This document shows positions 37,429-48,165 of a stretch of 64,000 bases of DNA, piece by piece. The stretch is from assembly GCA_023389855.1 (NCBI GenBank), contig JAEWDZ010000004.1, positions 62,001-126,000 on the forward strand, given 5' to 3'. The number at the start of each line of letters is the position of its first letter. Within the stretch, counting starts at the first letter, position 1. The translations under genes and the position numbers were made by a program. The stretch is from Bacteroidota bacterium. Lineage in GTDB: Bacteria > Bacteroidota > Bacteroidia > Bacteroidales > Porphyromonadaceae. The notes under the pieces were generated by a model, which saw nothing but the letters and a program-made list of their open reading frames with translations, did not search any database and was not told the DNA's origin.

Positions 37429-39930
37429 ATGGAATCACTCTCACTGAATAAAATGGGCTTGCAATATACAAATGTCACGATAAAAATAGAAGGGATGAGT
37501 TGTGCCGCGTGTGTGGCACGAGTAGAAAAAATTATATCAGGTTGTGAAGGAGTCAAAAACGTAACTGTAAACCTTGCTACCAATAGCGCAAAAATAGTTT
37601 ACGACAAAGATATTACTTCGCTTGCGCTCCTGAACGAAAAAGTAGAAAAAAATGGATATAAGCTATATTTGCCCACAACTCTGTCTCAAGAGGGCGAAAG
37701 CGATAGACAACGTTATTCTCAACTGAAAAAGAATACGGTTTGGGCGTTGATATTCACCCTCCCTGTATTTATTTATGGGATGTTTTTTATGCATGCCCCT
37801 TTTGCCGGCCATATCATGTGGATCTGCGCGACTCCTGTAGTATTTATTTTTGGTCGACGCTTTTTTGTAAATGCATGGAAGCACCTCTTACATGGTAATA
37901 GCAATATGGATACACTCGTAGCACTGAGTACGGGAGTTTCTTATCTATTCAGCTTATTCAATCTTTTTTTTGGTGAGATAATAAAAAGTCGCGGCTACGA
38001 GCCCCATCTTTATTTCGAGGCTTCCGCAGTAGTAATTTCTTTCGTATTATTAGGTAAATTATTAGAAGAAAGATCGAAAGGAAAGGCCTCTGACTCCGTA
38101 AGAAAGTTAATCAAGTTACAGCCAATAGAAGCTACAATATGCCTTGAAGATGGCTCCTATAAGGCCGTTTCGATCGATGAACTCCAAAAAGGAATGACCG
38201 TATTGGTAAAGCCTGGAGAGAAAATCCCCGTAGATGGTACTATTATTGATGGAGACAGTTTTGTCGATGAGAGTATTCTTACTGGCGAGCCTTTAGCAAC
38301 ACATAAGTTGCCAGGAGATAACGTATTGGCAGCCACAATAAACCAAGAAGGGCGTCTTTTCATACGAGCGGATAAGGTCTCTTATGAGACGATATTTTCT
38401 AAGGTATTAGCTCTTGTCCAAGATGCACAGGGGAGCAAAGCCCCCGTACAACGCATCGTTGATAAAATCGCCTCTATATTTGTACCAGTTATAATCTCAA
38501 TAGCGTTCTTATCCCTTATTTTATGGATTCTTTTTGACTCCTCTAATGGAATGACGAACGGATTTTTAGCATTTGTCACAGTACTCGTTATTGCCTGCCC
38601 TTGTGCGTTGGGATTGGCTACTCCTACAGCGATTATTGTTGCCATGGGTAAAGGTGCAGAGGAGGGAATTTTGATTAAAGACGCAATATCCTTAGAAACA
38701 GCTCATAAAACAACAGATGTCGTACTAGATAAAACAGGAACTCTAACTACTGGCGAACCAGAAGTTATATCTTTTACTCCGACTACTCTCTCTACGCATC
38801 ATAAGGAAGCTCTCCAAATGCTTTTGGCAATGGAGTTGCAGAACAACCATCCCATAGCAAAATCTATTGTCAACTATTTGCTTGATAAAGGGATAAAGCC
38901 TTTAGATGGAATAGATACTGTTTTTTATACTACAGGTCGAGGAGTATCAGCCTCGTACTCAGGAAAAAGGTACTTTATCGGGAACATTTCGTTTTTGGAA
39001 GAAAATGAGATACATATTGACTCTGAATTCTCCGTAAAGTATCAAGATCTAATAAAAAATGGTATGAGCGTATCTATCTTTGCGTCGGAAACCGAAAATA
39101 TTGCTCTTATTGGAGTGTACGATAGATTGAAAAAGGAGGCAAGAGAGGCTGTAAGTTTATTGAAAGAGCAAAAAATTGATGTACATATGCTGACTGGTGA
39201 CAACGAATCTTCAGCCCATTACATCGCAAATCGGACGGGCATATCATATTTTAGGGCCTCCTTATTGCCGCATGAGAAATATAACTACATCTCTGATCTA
39301 CAAAATAGAGGCAGATATGTAGCAATGGTAGGAGACGGTATTAACGATAGTGTTGCTCTCGCAAAAGCCGATACAGGTATAGCCATGGGAAAAGGTAGTG
39401 ATATAGCTTTAGATGTAGCACCGCTTGTAATCATATCTAATGATTTAGGGAAAATATATGCAGCCATACGCCTTTCTCGATTAACCATCAAAACAATTCA
39501 TCAGAATTTATTTTTTGCTTTTATATACAATGTACTGGCAGTTCCCGTAGCAGCGGGACTGCTCTATCCGATAAATGGGTTTATGATTAACCCTATGATT
39601 GCAGGATTCCTCATGGTCCTTAGCAGTGTGAGTGTAGTAAGCAATAGCCTACTACTTCGAAAGAAAAAGCTTACTCCTATAATAAACAATAAAATAGATG
39701 ACACCACTATGGAAAAAGAGTATAATATAACTGGTATGATGTGCGATCATTGTAGGGCACATATAGAGAACGCATTAAACAGTATTCCTCACGTTAATGC
39801 CAAGGTGACCCGAAATCCAGATAAAGCCATACTTATTTTCGAAGGAAAGACCTTTTTAAGCGATGAGGAGCTAAATAGAATACTCAAAGAAAAAACTGGG
39901 GATGGATATTCTATAGTATCGAGGGTTTAG
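37429..39930 (+). CDS. copA: Copper-exporting P1B-type ATPase with HMA domains at both ends
   Basis: The 833-residue product has an N-terminal heavy-metal domain (GMSCAAC, Cys25 and Cys28), then eight membrane helices. It carries the CPC metal site (residues 390-392 in [14 protein letters not shown]), phosphorylation Asp434 in DKTGTLT, and GDGINDS in the hinge. Residues about 760-833 are a second HMA domain with GMMCDHC, which resembles a CopZ chaperone fused to the C-terminus. It exports Cu(I) from the cytoplasm. Its stop overlaps the convergent hemG stop by 3 bases. Confidence 0.93.
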   Translation: MESLSLNKMGLQYTNVTIKIEGMSCAACVARVEKIISGCEGVKNVTVNLATNSAKIVYDKDITSLALLNEKVEKNGYKLYLPTTLSQEGESDRQRYSQLKKNTVWALIFTLPVFIYGMFFMHAPFAGHIMWICATPVVFIFGRRFFVNAWKHLLHGNSNMDTLVALSTGVSYLFSLFNLFFGEIIKSRGYEPHLYFEASAVVISFVLLGKLLEERSKGKASDSVRKLIKLQPIEATICLEDGSYKAVSIDELQKGMTVLVKPGEKIPVDGTIIDGDSFVDESILTGEPLATHKLPGDNVLAATINQEGRLFIRADKVSYETIFSKVLALVQDAQGSKAPVQRIVDKIASIFVPVIISIAFLSLILWILFDSSNGMTNGFLAFVTVLVIACPCALGLATPTAIIVAMGKGAEEGILIKDAISLETAHKTTDVVLDKTGTLTTGEPEVISFTPTTLSTHHKEALQMLLAMELQNNHPIAKSIVNYLLDKGIKPLDGIDTVFYTTGRGVSASYSGKRYFIGNISFLEENEIHIDSEFSVKYQDLIKNGMSVSIFASETENIALIGVYDRLKKEAREAVSLLKEQKIDVHMLTGDNESSAHYIANRTGISYFRASLLPHEKYNYISDLQNRGRYVAMVGDGINDSVALAKADTGIAMGKGSDIALDVAPLVIISNDLGKIYAAIRLSRLTIKTIHQNLFFAFIYNVLAVPVAAGLLYPINGFMINPMIAGFLMVLSSVSVVSNSLLLRKKKLTPIINNKIDDTTMEKEYNITGMMCDHCRAHIENALNSIPHVNAKVTRNPDKAILIFEGKTFLSDEELNRILKEKTGDGYSIVSRV

Positions 39931-41333
39931 TTTTTTTTGATGCGTCTCGCGATAGACAAACCAATATCACTTCCTTGTTTTATTCGATGAGCTAGACCGA
40001 CTCCATCTTTAATGGCTCCACCAAGATAAAGTCCTTTGTATTTTTCTTGCAAGTATTCAATGCAGTCAATTCTTTTTTGACTGTCGATACCATATTGAGG
40101 TATAGCTTTAGGATATCTGGAGACATGAACAAAAGAAGGTGACGACCCTGGATCTATTTTCAGCATTTGATATAGCTCTTTTTGGGCTACTTTTATTAGC
40201 AGATCTTCATCTAACTGACGAAACTTACTATTTCCTCGTACTCCCTCCATAAAAACAGTAAACAAACGACTATCTGCATACGGCACTCGTCCTGAGAAAC
40301 AATCTGATGGGAAAAGAATACCTAATACAGATCTTTGCTCTATGGAAGGTACTAACAAACCAAAGGCTCTGTCTTCGGATCCACGAAAATGATCGAACCC
40401 AAATGCAATCTCGGTCACTGGCGCATATTGAAGGGATTCGATATACTGCAGATTCTTAGCTATCTCCCTAGGTAATACCTCCTTTAACTGATCTCCTCTT
40501 ACAGTAGTTACATAGTGGCTAGATCGAATGGTTTCTATATGACTGGAGGAAGCGATACGATAAGAAATCTCCCAATTTTTATCTTCAGTATATTGAACAG
40601 ATTGGACTAAGGCCGATTTGAGGATTGAACCTCCATTCTTTATTTTATTTTCAATTCCATTTATAATTGCTTCGAGGCCTCCTACTGCTGAAAACACTTC
40701 TTTGGTTGCACGTGCTTCACGTATTGATTTCTTTTTTTTCGATTGTTTTATTGCGCCTCTGATAAAACTACCATATTTAGATTCGAGAGCATATAATTTG
40801 GGTAATGCAAAGCGCGTCGTTAGAGCATAAGGATTACCCGCATATATTCCCCCGATAAATGGGTCAACGGCATAATCTACGAAGCTTTTGCCTAATCTTC
40901 TTTCTGCAAGGGCTCCTACCGATTCGTCGGGATTAGTCCCTCTCTTGTAAAAGGGCTCTCCTAATAGATGAATTTTGTCTCGTAGGGTAAAAAGCGGTGT
41001 GCGAATACCCGAAAATAAGCCTTTCGGTAATGGATGATATCGCCCCTCTTTCCAGATAAGTCTATTTTTACACTGCTCATTAGCTAGTTGGATAGTGGTG
41101 TATAGCGCAATAAAATCAAATAATTCACAGACTTCAGGAAAAGAAATTGTACTAGTGTTAGGACCTAGTTCACATGTATATCCATTTTTGTGTAGCGTTT
41201 TAATTTGTCCTCCCAACCGTCCCTCTTTTTCAAGTAATACAAAAGATAAGCCAGCCTCATACAAACGCCAAGCAACAGATAATCCCGTAATACCAGCACC
41301 TACAACTACAACATCAACCTCACGAGTATTCAT
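39927..41333 (-). CDS. hemG: Protoporphyrinogen oxidase (HemG/HemY type)
   Basis: The 468-residue product starts with the FAD-binding [17 protein letters not shown] and keeps the amine-oxidase-type C-terminal motif ([25 protein letters not shown]). The middle has [12 protein letters not shown], typical of oxygen-dependent protoporphyrinogen or coproporphyrinogen oxidases. It makes the porphyrin for haem. Whether the true substrate is proto- or coproporphyrinogen is not decided by sequence reading. No other haem gene is adjacent. Confidence 0.88.
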   Translation of the reverse strand: MNTREVDVVVVGAGITGLSVAWRLYEAGLSFVLLEKEGRLGGQIKTLHKNGYTCELGPNTSTISFPEVCELFDFIALYTTIQLANEQCKNRLIWKEGRYHPLPKGLFSGIRTPLFTLRDKIHLLGEPFYKRGTNPDESVGALAERRLGKSFVDYAVDPFIGGIYAGNPYALTTRFALPKLYALESKYGSFIRGAIKQSKKKKSIREARATKEVFSAVGGLEAIINGIENKIKNGGSILKSALVQSVQYTEDKNWEISYRIASSSHIETIRSSHYVTTVRGDQLKEVLPREIAKNLQYIESLQYAPVTEIAFGFDHFRGSEDRAFGLLVPSIEQRSVLGILFPSDCFSGRVPYADSRLFTVFMEGVRGNSKFRQLDEDLLIKVAQKELYQMLKIDPGSSPSFVHVSRYPKAIPQYGIDSQKRIDCIEYLQEKYKGLYLGGAIKDGVGLAHRIKQGSDIGLSIARRIKKN

Positions 41334-41360
41334 CTTACTAATATCTTATCCCTATACAAG

Positions 41361-41414
41361 AAAAACTCTGATGTGAATGGAAAATCGTAGCGACTCAATA
41401 TTTCACATCAGAGT
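41361..41414 (-). terminator. Terminator hairpin after rpsA
   Basis: Minus-strand arms AACTCTGATGTGA/TCACATCAGAGTT-type (13 perfect pairs) enclose about 24 bases and are followed by TTTTC. A second, nearer hairpin GTGATTGGA/TCCAATCAC at 41424-41459 precedes it. Confidence 0.65.
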
Positions 41415-41488
41415 TTGAGAAACGTGATTGGATATAAAGCTTTATTTGACTCCAATCACTTAAAGTGCAATCCGAAGAATGTGATTAT

Positions 41489-43291
41489 TTATTCTTCAAT
41501 CTGATCTTTCAGAGCAGCTAATTCAGCAAGATCACCTAAGGTTGCATGCTCTATTGTCTGAGCAAGGTTTTTATCATCGTTGGCCTTATCTGCTTTTTTG
41601 GATTCGTTTGCAGCAGCTTTTTCAGATGCACGTTTTTCATCTTGGAAAGTACGTGTATGAGAAACGGTGATTCTATGAGTCTCTTTGTTGAATTCAGTTA
41701 CTTTGAATGGAGCGGTTTCCCCTACCTCTAGGCGAGAGCCATCTTCTTTCTGAAGATTACGCATTGTTGCAAAACCTTCTATGCCATTAGGAAGAGATAT
41801 GGTTGCACCGCGTTTGTTGTCAAGGATTGCGAGTACAGTTCCTTCATGAACAGATCCTACTGTAAATTCACTTTCGAAGGCATCCCAAGGATTCTCTTGT
41901 GTTTGCTTGTGTCCAAGGCTAAGACGACGATTTTCTGGATCGATCTCAAGGACTTCTACCTCAAGTTCTTGTCCTATTTCGGCAAATTCGCTAGGATGTT
42001 TAATTCTCTTTGTCCATGAGAGATCAGAAAGATGGATAAGTCCATCTACGCCTTCCTCTAATTCAACAAATACGCCAAAGTGTGTAAAGTTTCTAACAAT
42101 GGCTTTGTGGCGTGATCCTACAGGATAGCGTTGATCAATGTCGCTCCATGGATCTGGACGGAGTTGCTTAATACCAAGACTCAGTTTGCGATCTTCACGA
42201 TCAAGACTGAGGATTACGGCCTCTATTTCGTCTCCTACTTTTATGAAGTCTTGAGCACTTCTAAGATGTTGTGTCCAAGACATTTCAGATACGTGAATCA
42301 ATCCTTCAACACCTGGTATGATTTCGATGAAAGCACCGTAGTCCATTACAACTTCCACTTTGCCTTTAACGACGTCCCCTTCTTTAAGATTAGGATCAAG
42401 AGTATCCCAAGGATTTGGAGTAAGTTGCTTCAGACCAAGAGAGATACGTGTTTTTTCTTCATCGAAGTCTAGAATAACGACATTGATTTTTTCGTCGATA
42501 GAAACTACATCCTCTGGGTTTTTAACGCGTTGCCATGAAAGGTCTGTAATGTGGATAAGACCATCGACACCTCCAAGGTCAACGAATACTCCAAACGAAA
42601 GAATATTCTTAACCACACCTTCAAGGACTTGGCCTTTTTCCAATTTACTGATTATTTCTTTCTTACGTTGCTCGAGTTCAGCTTCGATAAGGACTTTATG
42701 GGAAACGACTACATTACGTTGCTCTTGGCTGAGTTTAACAATCTTAAATTCCATTGTCTTGTCTACAAGACCATCGTAATCTCGTATTGGACGCACATCA
42801 ATTTGAGACCCTGGAAGGAATGCATCAACGCCGAATACATCTACAAGCATACCACCCTTGGTTCTATTTTTAATGTAACCAATAACCACTTCTTCTTTTT
42901 CAAATGCTTCATTAATACGATCCCAAGCTCTCTCTAAGCGAGCGTCACGATGTGAAAGTTCGGGCTGACCGTAAGCATTTTCTTTCTTACGAACAAAGAC
43001 TTCTACTTCATCCCCAACCTTTAGATCAGGGTTATAACGGAATTCTGATGCAGAGACATACCCCGGAGCTTTAGAGCCTATGCTGATAACAAAATCACGA
43101 GGTGCTTTAGGAGGATGAGGCAAAATGTCTATGATGCGACCACGAACGACTTCGTTTTCTTTGACATTGCGAAGCGTCTCTTCATAACATGCTTCATCTT
43201 TTTCGCGTTCAATTTGAGAAATGGTACTACCCTTCTCATACTGATCCCAATTGAATTCGGGATCTGGAGTTAAGTGTTCTAATTTGTTCAT
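41489..43291 (-). CDS. rpsA: 30S ribosomal protein S1 (bS1)
   Basis: The 600-residue product contains six S1 RNA-binding domains. Domains 3-5 are the clearest, for example LEGVVKNILSFGVFVDLGGVDGLIHITDLSW-type repeats at about residues 218-290, 305-375 and 390-460. A charged, Lys- and Glu-rich tail follows. S1 recruits mRNA to the ribosome. In Bacteroidetes, where Shine-Dalgarno sequences are rare, it is expected to matter for initiation. A consensus promoter about 205 bases upstream leaves a long leader. Confidence 0.97.
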   Translation of the reverse strand: MNKLEHLTPDPEFNWDQYEKGSTISQIEREKDEACYEETLRNVKENEVVRGRIIDILPHPPKAPRDFVISIGSKAPGYVSASEFRYNPDLKVGDEVEVFVRKKENAYGQPELSHRDARLERAWDRINEAFEKEEVVIGYIKNRTKGGMLVDVFGVDAFLPGSQIDVRPIRDYDGLVDKTMEFKIVKLSQEQRNVVVSHKVLIEAELEQRKKEIISKLEKGQVLEGVVKNILSFGVFVDLGGVDGLIHITDLSWQRVKNPEDVVSIDEKINVVILDFDEEKTRISLGLKQLTPNPWDTLDPNLKEGDVVKGKVEVVMDYGAFIEIIPGVEGLIHVSEMSWTQHLRSAQDFIKVGDEIEAVILSLDREDRKLSLGIKQLRPDPWSDIDQRYPVGSRHKAIVRNFTHFGVFVELEEGVDGLIHLSDLSWTKRIKHPSEFAEIGQELEVEVLEIDPENRRLSLGHKQTQENPWDAFESEFTVGSVHEGTVLAILDNKRGATISLPNGIEGFATMRNLQKEDGSRLEVGETAPFKVTEFNKETHRITVSHTRTFQDEKRASEKAAANESKKADKANDDKNLAQTIEHATLGDLAELAALKDQIEE

Positions 43292-43495
43292 TAAAAATTA
43301 CTTTCGTAGTTAGAATCCTAATAAGTGAGACTTCTATACTGGTTATTATTATGTACGAAGAAATAAATACTAAAAGGAGCAACTCCTACATAGAAAGAGT
43401 TGCCAACAAAAGCATATAAACCTTTTGTGTAGGCACTTATAAGCGACTCATTTATCGCATCATTACCTGAGGAAAGGTGTTTTTTCTTCATCTGC
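43292..43495 (-). ncRNA. Long 5' leader of rpsA
   Basis: The promoter at 43499-43528 implies a leader of about 204 nt. It contains the hairpin GCAACTC/GAGTTGC (43379-43403, 11-base loop). A 57-codon frame begins at 43491, but its ATG would lie within about 5 bases of the transcript start, so translation is doubtful. In E. coli S1 represses its own leader; a similar role here is only inferred. Confidence 0.4.
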
Positions 43496-43498
43496 CCG

Positions 43499-43528
43499 CA
43501 AAGGTAATACATTTTTTATATATAACAA
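43499..43528 (-). promoter_or_regulatory. Promoter of rpsA
   Basis: TTG (43526-43528), 19 bases, then TACCTTTG (43499-43506) on the minus strand match the Bacteroidetes consensus. Confidence 0.78.
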
Positions 43529-43777
43529 TGATAATTAGAGGAAAAAATCATCATTCGGTATATATTATCTATCGAATTTAAGCAATTGAAAAATAATGTA
43601 TTAGCCTCTTAACTGCAAAATATGTGTCCTTTTTCTTTCATCGGAAAAATACATTTTCTCTATTTTCCTTACATTAAGAAAGATAAATGAAGGGTTATGA
43701 ATCATAAGAAGAAGTATAATCCACCATTCGACTCAAGAATGAAACACTCTCTATATCAATAGAATACTCATTATCTA

Positions 43778-44261
43778 TTAATAATGATTATAATTACCCG
43801 CTATACATTGCCTCAAATTATAATCATTTTTTCTGATTAACTCTTCCAAATCTTTCAAATTTGTATCCGAGGAAATTCATCTTTCTATGCCGTTTTCAAA
43901 TCGTACGATGTCGTCAAAATGAGTCACGATAAATTTTCTAGCGAATATCAAGCAGACATAAGAGATATTTCTAATATATTCTATAGAAAAATCCTTTTCC
44001 CAACTAAATGGGATATAACATCCTTCTATAATTAGATTCTGAGAATTTCGATACAGGTTTTATGATCTCCCGAATATGTGTCCATAAATAATCCGTTAAT
44101 TCGTCATCGCAGCTGTCTGCCTTGAGTTTAGTCTGTCCTCTTCTTATAATGCCCATTTTCAAGTGGTCTATTGAAAGATAGGGATAGCTGTACTTTTCAA
44201 GCAGACTTTGCGCCAACAATGTTTTGCCAGTATGACTATCACCTGTAATTAAGATCACCAT
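43778..44261 (-). pseudogene. Frameshifted small P-loop kinase (adenylate-kinase-like)
   Basis: The intact frame from 44261 gives MVILITGDSHTGKTLLAQSL with a Walker A loop and YPYLSIDHLKMGIIRRGQ, but ends after 85 residues. Near 44041 the continuation moves to another frame, which reads QNLIIEGCYIPFSW and HFDDIVRFENGIER. An in-frame TGA (43877-43879) interrupts it, then ISSDTNLKDLEELIRKNDYN runs to TAA at 43778-43780. Together these make a typical kinase of about 160 residues broken by one frameshift and one stop. The head overlaps the GNAT stop by one base. Confidence 0.82.
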
Positions 44262-44716
44262 TACAACAATTTTTTTATCATTAGGTAGTTTGTCAGTACG
44301 ACACCATGCCTTTCGATAAGTTGCGATTTAATCAATTTGTACCCTCTTTTCTCAAAAAAAGGTATGGCGGTAATGGACGCATAGACCGTAATACACTTGC
44401 TCTCCACTATTATTTCTAAGTAATTACAAAGACGTGTTGCAATACCAATACCTTGAAAATCTTTATGTACATACAATCTATCCAGATAACCAGTATCATC
44501 AATATCTCCAAAGCCAACAATTTGATCTTTCTCAAGAGCAACAAAAGTATGGTGATGTTGAAAAGCTTGATCCCAATCGTCAAGATCAACAATACCCGTT
44601 GCCCATACGTTGACTTGTTGCTCTGTATAATCTTTACGATTTATCGTATGCACCGTATCATAAAACAATTGCATAATCTCTTTCAAATCGCCAGGGGTGT
44701 ATTCTCTAACTATCAT
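44261..44716 (-). CDS. GNAT-family N-acetyltransferase (accessory)
   Basis: The 151-residue product has the GNAT start MIVREYTPGDLKEIMQLFYDT, the acetyl-CoA loop YVHKDFQGIGIATRLCNYLE and a C-terminal FFEKRGYKLI. It resembles YafP-type acetyltransferases (VNVWATGIVDLDDW). It is coupled by a one-base overlap to a kinase that has decayed. Such GNAT-kinase pairs are frequent in mobile DNA of Firmicutes, so recent acquisition is likely but not proven. Confidence 0.8.
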   Translation of the reverse strand: MIVREYTPGDLKEIMQLFYDTVHTINRKDYTEQQVNVWATGIVDLDDWDQAFQHHHTFVALEKDQIVGFGDIDDTGYLDRLYVHKDFQGIGIATRLCNYLEIIVESKCITVYASITAIPFFEKRGYKLIKSQLIERHGVVLTNYLMIKKLL

Positions 44717-45110
44717 GCTGTAAATTTAGCGACAGATCATGAAAAGATCCGGCTGATTATTAGGGAGAAATAAGGAGTTTACTACATCTGTTATAATCCA
44801 TGGATTGTCCTCCTTTTGAGTATAGATCAAAGAAGACTAAGCGTTTGGAGACAAGAAAACGGCTTCTTATTGCTTATTATTTTCATGTCAAAGCAGTATT
44901 AACAAAAACATGGAAAACAGCACTTATAAAAGAGTAATATCATACATAGAAAAAGCGCAATAAGTACAGATAAGAACAAAAAGATAAAATAGTAAAAGCG
45001 TAACGAAATACTGAATATGTCTCAGATCATTCGCCACGCTTTGTTCTTAAATACTAAGTATAATAACGCGTCAACGAGCTTTTAATATTCTTGTGTATTA
45101 AGAAAAGATT
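44717..45110. other. Non-coding gap left of nadE
   Basis: Neither strand shows a credible gene, RNA or terminator with a T-tract. The stretch is AT-rich and borders the acquired GNAT-kinase pair. Confidence 0.5.
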
Positions 45111-47039
45111 TTAGAGTGTATTTATTTCTTCTAACCAGAGAGTACTATGAGCGTCGCTAGGCATACGCCATTCTCCTCGAGGAGAAAGACTTACACTGCC
45201 AACTTTAGGTCCATCGGGCATACAATTTCTTTTAAACTGCTGTGAGAAGAAACGTTTCATGAAGAGATACATATATTTCTTTATTGCCTCAGGTGGGAAT
45301 TGATCCTTAAAAGCAACACCGGCCAAATAATAGACTTTCTCAGGCGGAAATTTATTTGAGAGCAAATGATATATAAAAAAATCATGAAGCTCATACGGAC
45401 CTATGAGTTCCTCTGTATGCTGTGAAGAAATTTGATCATTAGCTGGGAGCAATTCAGGACTTATAGGGGTATCACAAACATCCAAAAGAGTCCTTCTTAA
45501 AATATCATTATTTGTATAGTGCTGAGCGTACCATTGAGTAATGAGTCGAACACACGTTTTAGGAACTGTAGCATTTACTGCATACATAGACATATGATCG
45601 CCATTGAATGTACACCACCCTAGCGCTATTTCACTCAGGTCGCCTGTTCCTATTACAGGTCCTCTTAACATGTTAGCCAAATCCATCAAGATACGGGTTC
45701 GCTCACGAGCTTGAACATTTTCAAAAGTGGTGTCTATTATTTCAGGGTCATGGCCTATCTGCTTGAAATGTAGCATGCAACTTTCACGGATATCGATCTC
45801 TCTAAACGTAACATCTAATTGTTCGATCATATCCTTTGCATTGCTATGCGTACGATTAGACGTACCAAAGCCAGGCATTGTAATAGCATAGATATTAGCT
45901 AACGGTAGTCCTAGGCGTTTAAACGCTTCTACAGTTACTAATAGAGCCAGAGTTGAATCCAGACCACCTGATATTCCGATCACAGCATAGTCTGCACTCA
46001 TATGATGAAGTCTCTGCATTAAGCCACACACCTGTATTTCAAACATTTCTTCACAACGTTCTTCAATAGAGGCTCCCGATGGCATAAATGGATTCTTTTC
46101 GATAGGTCTGTCTATGGGGTAAGAATCTGCGTTAGAACGCAACTTAAATGGGATATGCATAATATCACCATCAGCAAAGTGTGATACTGCACTTTTAAAG
46201 CTACTATTTAGAAGACGTTCATTTTGTATGTGCTCAACATCTATATCCGATATGATCATACGCTCAGCATATTCGAACCGATGCATTTCCTTTACAATAC
46301 TTCCGATTTCAGCGATGAATGCTTTTCCAGTATAGACCAAATCAGTGGTACTCTCTCCGTATCCACAGGAGGCATAGACATAGCCGTACAAACCTTGAGA
46401 AGAAAGACCTCTAATAAGGGAACGAAGATAATCGTGCTTACCTACATTTTCATTACTTGCCGAAAGATTGAAAATAATATGAGCACCATATAATCCGAGA
46501 CGTGTACCAGGCGTATATGGAGTCCACATATCTTCGCAAATCTCGATGCCAATACCAACTTTTCCACATTTGAAAATAATATTTCTTCCAATAGGGACTT
46601 CGTGATCTCCCATATTAATGGTTTTATATTGAAGGACATCACTGGGGGAAAACCATCTTTTTTCTTGGAACTCTCTGTAATTGGGAAGATATGTTTTGGG
46701 TATTGCACCTAAAATACGACCTTGCTGAAAAACAACAGCACTATTGAAAATTTTTTCTTCTACTCTAATTGGCATCCCAACTATTACCATACAGCGTAAT
46801 TGCTTTGTCTCTTCTACGAGTTTAAGCAAAGCCTCTTCGGCAGAGGAAAGGAGAAAAGTCTGAAGAAAAAGGTCCCCGCATGTATAGCCAGTAATACTAA
46901 GCTCTGGAAAAGAAAGAATTTCTACACCTTGGTCTTCTGCTTGCACAATCATTTCTTTGATGCGCTGTACATTATAATAACAGTCCGCAACCTTTACAAA
47001 AGGCACCGCAGCAGCTACTTTCACATATCCATGTTTCAT
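45111..47039 (-). CDS. nadE: Glutamine-dependent NAD+ synthetase
   Basis: The 642-residue product joins an N-terminal nitrilase-type glutaminase (triad Glu46 in FPELSITGY, Lys115 in IPKTYLPNY, Cys168 in IGIEICEDMW) to a C-terminal ATP-pyrophosphatase NAD synthetase (SGGLDSTLAL near residue 357). It amidates nicotinate adenine dinucleotide with ammonia from glutamine. It starts 36 bases after the S41 protease gene and is probably in the same transcript. Confidence 0.96.
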   Translation of the reverse strand: MKHGYVKVAAAVPFVKVADCYYNVQRIKEMIVQAEDQGVEILSFPELSITGYTCGDLFLQTFLLSSAEEALLKLVEETKQLRCMVIVGMPIRVEEKIFNSAVVFQQGRILGAIPKTYLPNYREFQEKRWFSPSDVLQYKTINMGDHEVPIGRNIIFKCGKVGIGIEICEDMWTPYTPGTRLGLYGAHIIFNLSASNENVGKHDYLRSLIRGLSSQGLYGYVYASCGYGESTTDLVYTGKAFIAEIGSIVKEMHRFEYAERMIISDIDVEHIQNERLLNSSFKSAVSHFADGDIMHIPFKLRSNADSYPIDRPIEKNPFMPSGASIEERCEEMFEIQVCGLMQRLHHMSADYAVIGISGGLDSTLALLVTVEAFKRLGLPLANIYAITMPGFGTSNRTHSNAKDMIEQLDVTFREIDIRESCMLHFKQIGHDPEIIDTTFENVQARERTRILMDLANMLRGPVIGTGDLSEIALGWCTFNGDHMSMYAVNATVPKTCVRLITQWYAQHYTNNDILRRTLLDVCDTPISPELLPANDQISSQHTEELIGPYELHDFFIYHLLSNKFPPEKVYYLAGVAFKDQFPPEAIKKYMYLFMKRFFSQQFKRNCMPDGPKVGSVSLSPRGEWRMPSDAHSTLWLEEINTL

Positions 47040-47075
47040 ATCCTATCAGATAAATAAAAGTTTTTTTTGTTTATG

Positions 47076-48152
47076 CTAAACAATAGGATGATTAAAATTT
47101 TTCAGATCATCCTCCAATGCTTTGTCATATTGTTTGTTTATTTCATTAATTGCCCTTTCAATGAGCGTATCATGATTCTTTTCCAGATCATCTTTTTGAA
47201 GTTGAACAGAAATATCAGGTTCAACACCAAACTCAACACTTTTTTCATGGACATCCATGATTACAGATGACGAATAACGTACACGCCATCCATTAGGCAA
47301 TTCACTTCCTCTGGGCATTCCTCCGCCACCGCCCGTATAATCTCCTAGTAAAGTGACGTAAGGCATCTCTTTCATATAAAGGGCAAAGGCATTGGCAGCA
47401 CTATACATTCCTCGATTGGTAAGGAGTATTACAGGTCGTTGCCATATAACTCCTGTAGGCTCGACGGTCACAGGCTTCGGCAAAGAAAAATCTTGATGAC
47501 CTGGACCTGTTTTGTATTTCATATACGCTACAATTTTCTCCTCTTTGCAAAAGTGAGCGGCAAAATCTGAGGCTGTTGTCAGACTGCCTCCACCATTGTT
47601 TCTGCAGTCTATGATTAGGCCCTTGCAATGCTGCATTCTTTGCAATATTGCGTTAATATTAGCATTTGACAAAGAAGAAGCAAAGCTAGAGTAAATAATA
47701 AAGCCTATACTATCCTTTGCGTGATTGTTGTATGTAATGGTGGTATAGTGAGCACTACCGGCTGTTCTAAAATCATTTCCTAAATATAGGTAACGTACAT
47801 AGTCATCAACATTTGCTGGATAGTCATAACGCCATTTACTATAGTGAGAAACGTCGAATGGAGTAAAAAGATTGACATGCCCATCTTTTAATTCTGCAAT
47901 AAAACATTCAAGCATATCAAATAATTCATCAGGCGACATCTGTTCGTCTATGAGAGGTTCATATTCATCATAGAGCATTTGCCATGTTTTCCCTTCGGGG
48001 AGCTTTTCTTCAAAAAAACAGTAACCTTCATCTAAGATTTGCCATAAAGCACGAAAATTTGCCTTAGGAGATGAATTATAATCGTTTTTCGTAGTGCATG
48101 AAACTAGAATTGTAGTTACAATAAAAAAAAGATACTTTAGTCTATGATGCAT
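47076..48152 (-). CDS. S41-family protease, predicted lipoprotein
   Basis: The 358-residue product has a lipoprotein signal (residues 1-18, lipid Cys19 in LVSC). An N-terminal helical region (FRALWQILDEGYCFFEE) typical of tricorn/CtpA-like Bacteroidetes proteins follows. The protease core has IDCRNNGGGS and the nucleophile Ser251 in NRGMYSAANAF. No PDZ domain is obvious. It probably cleaves proteins at the envelope. It lies 13 bases after an outer-membrane protein gene. Confidence 0.87.
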   Translation of the reverse strand: MHHRLKYLFFIVTTILVSCTTKNDYNSSPKANFRALWQILDEGYCFFEEKLPEGKTWQMLYDEYEPLIDEQMSPDELFDMLECFIAELKDGHVNLFTPFDVSHYSKWRYDYPANVDDYVRYLYLGNDFRTAGSAHYTTITYNNHAKDSIGFIIYSSFASSLSNANINAILQRMQHCKGLIIDCRNNGGGSLTTASDFAAHFCKEEKIVAYMKYKTGPGHQDFSLPKPVTVEPTGVIWQRPVILLTNRGMYSAANAFALYMKEMPYVTLLGDYTGGGGGMPRGSELPNGWRVRYSSSVIMDVHEKSVEFGVEPDISVQLQKDDLEKNHDTLIERAINEINKQYDKALEDDLKNFNHPIV

Positions 48153-48165
48153 TGCTGTCTGATAA

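Noticed and set aside
43318..43512. Small membrane-like protein upstream of rpsA
   Set aside because: Its first ATG lies upstream of the expected transcript start and the second is at the 5' end; kept only as a leader observation.
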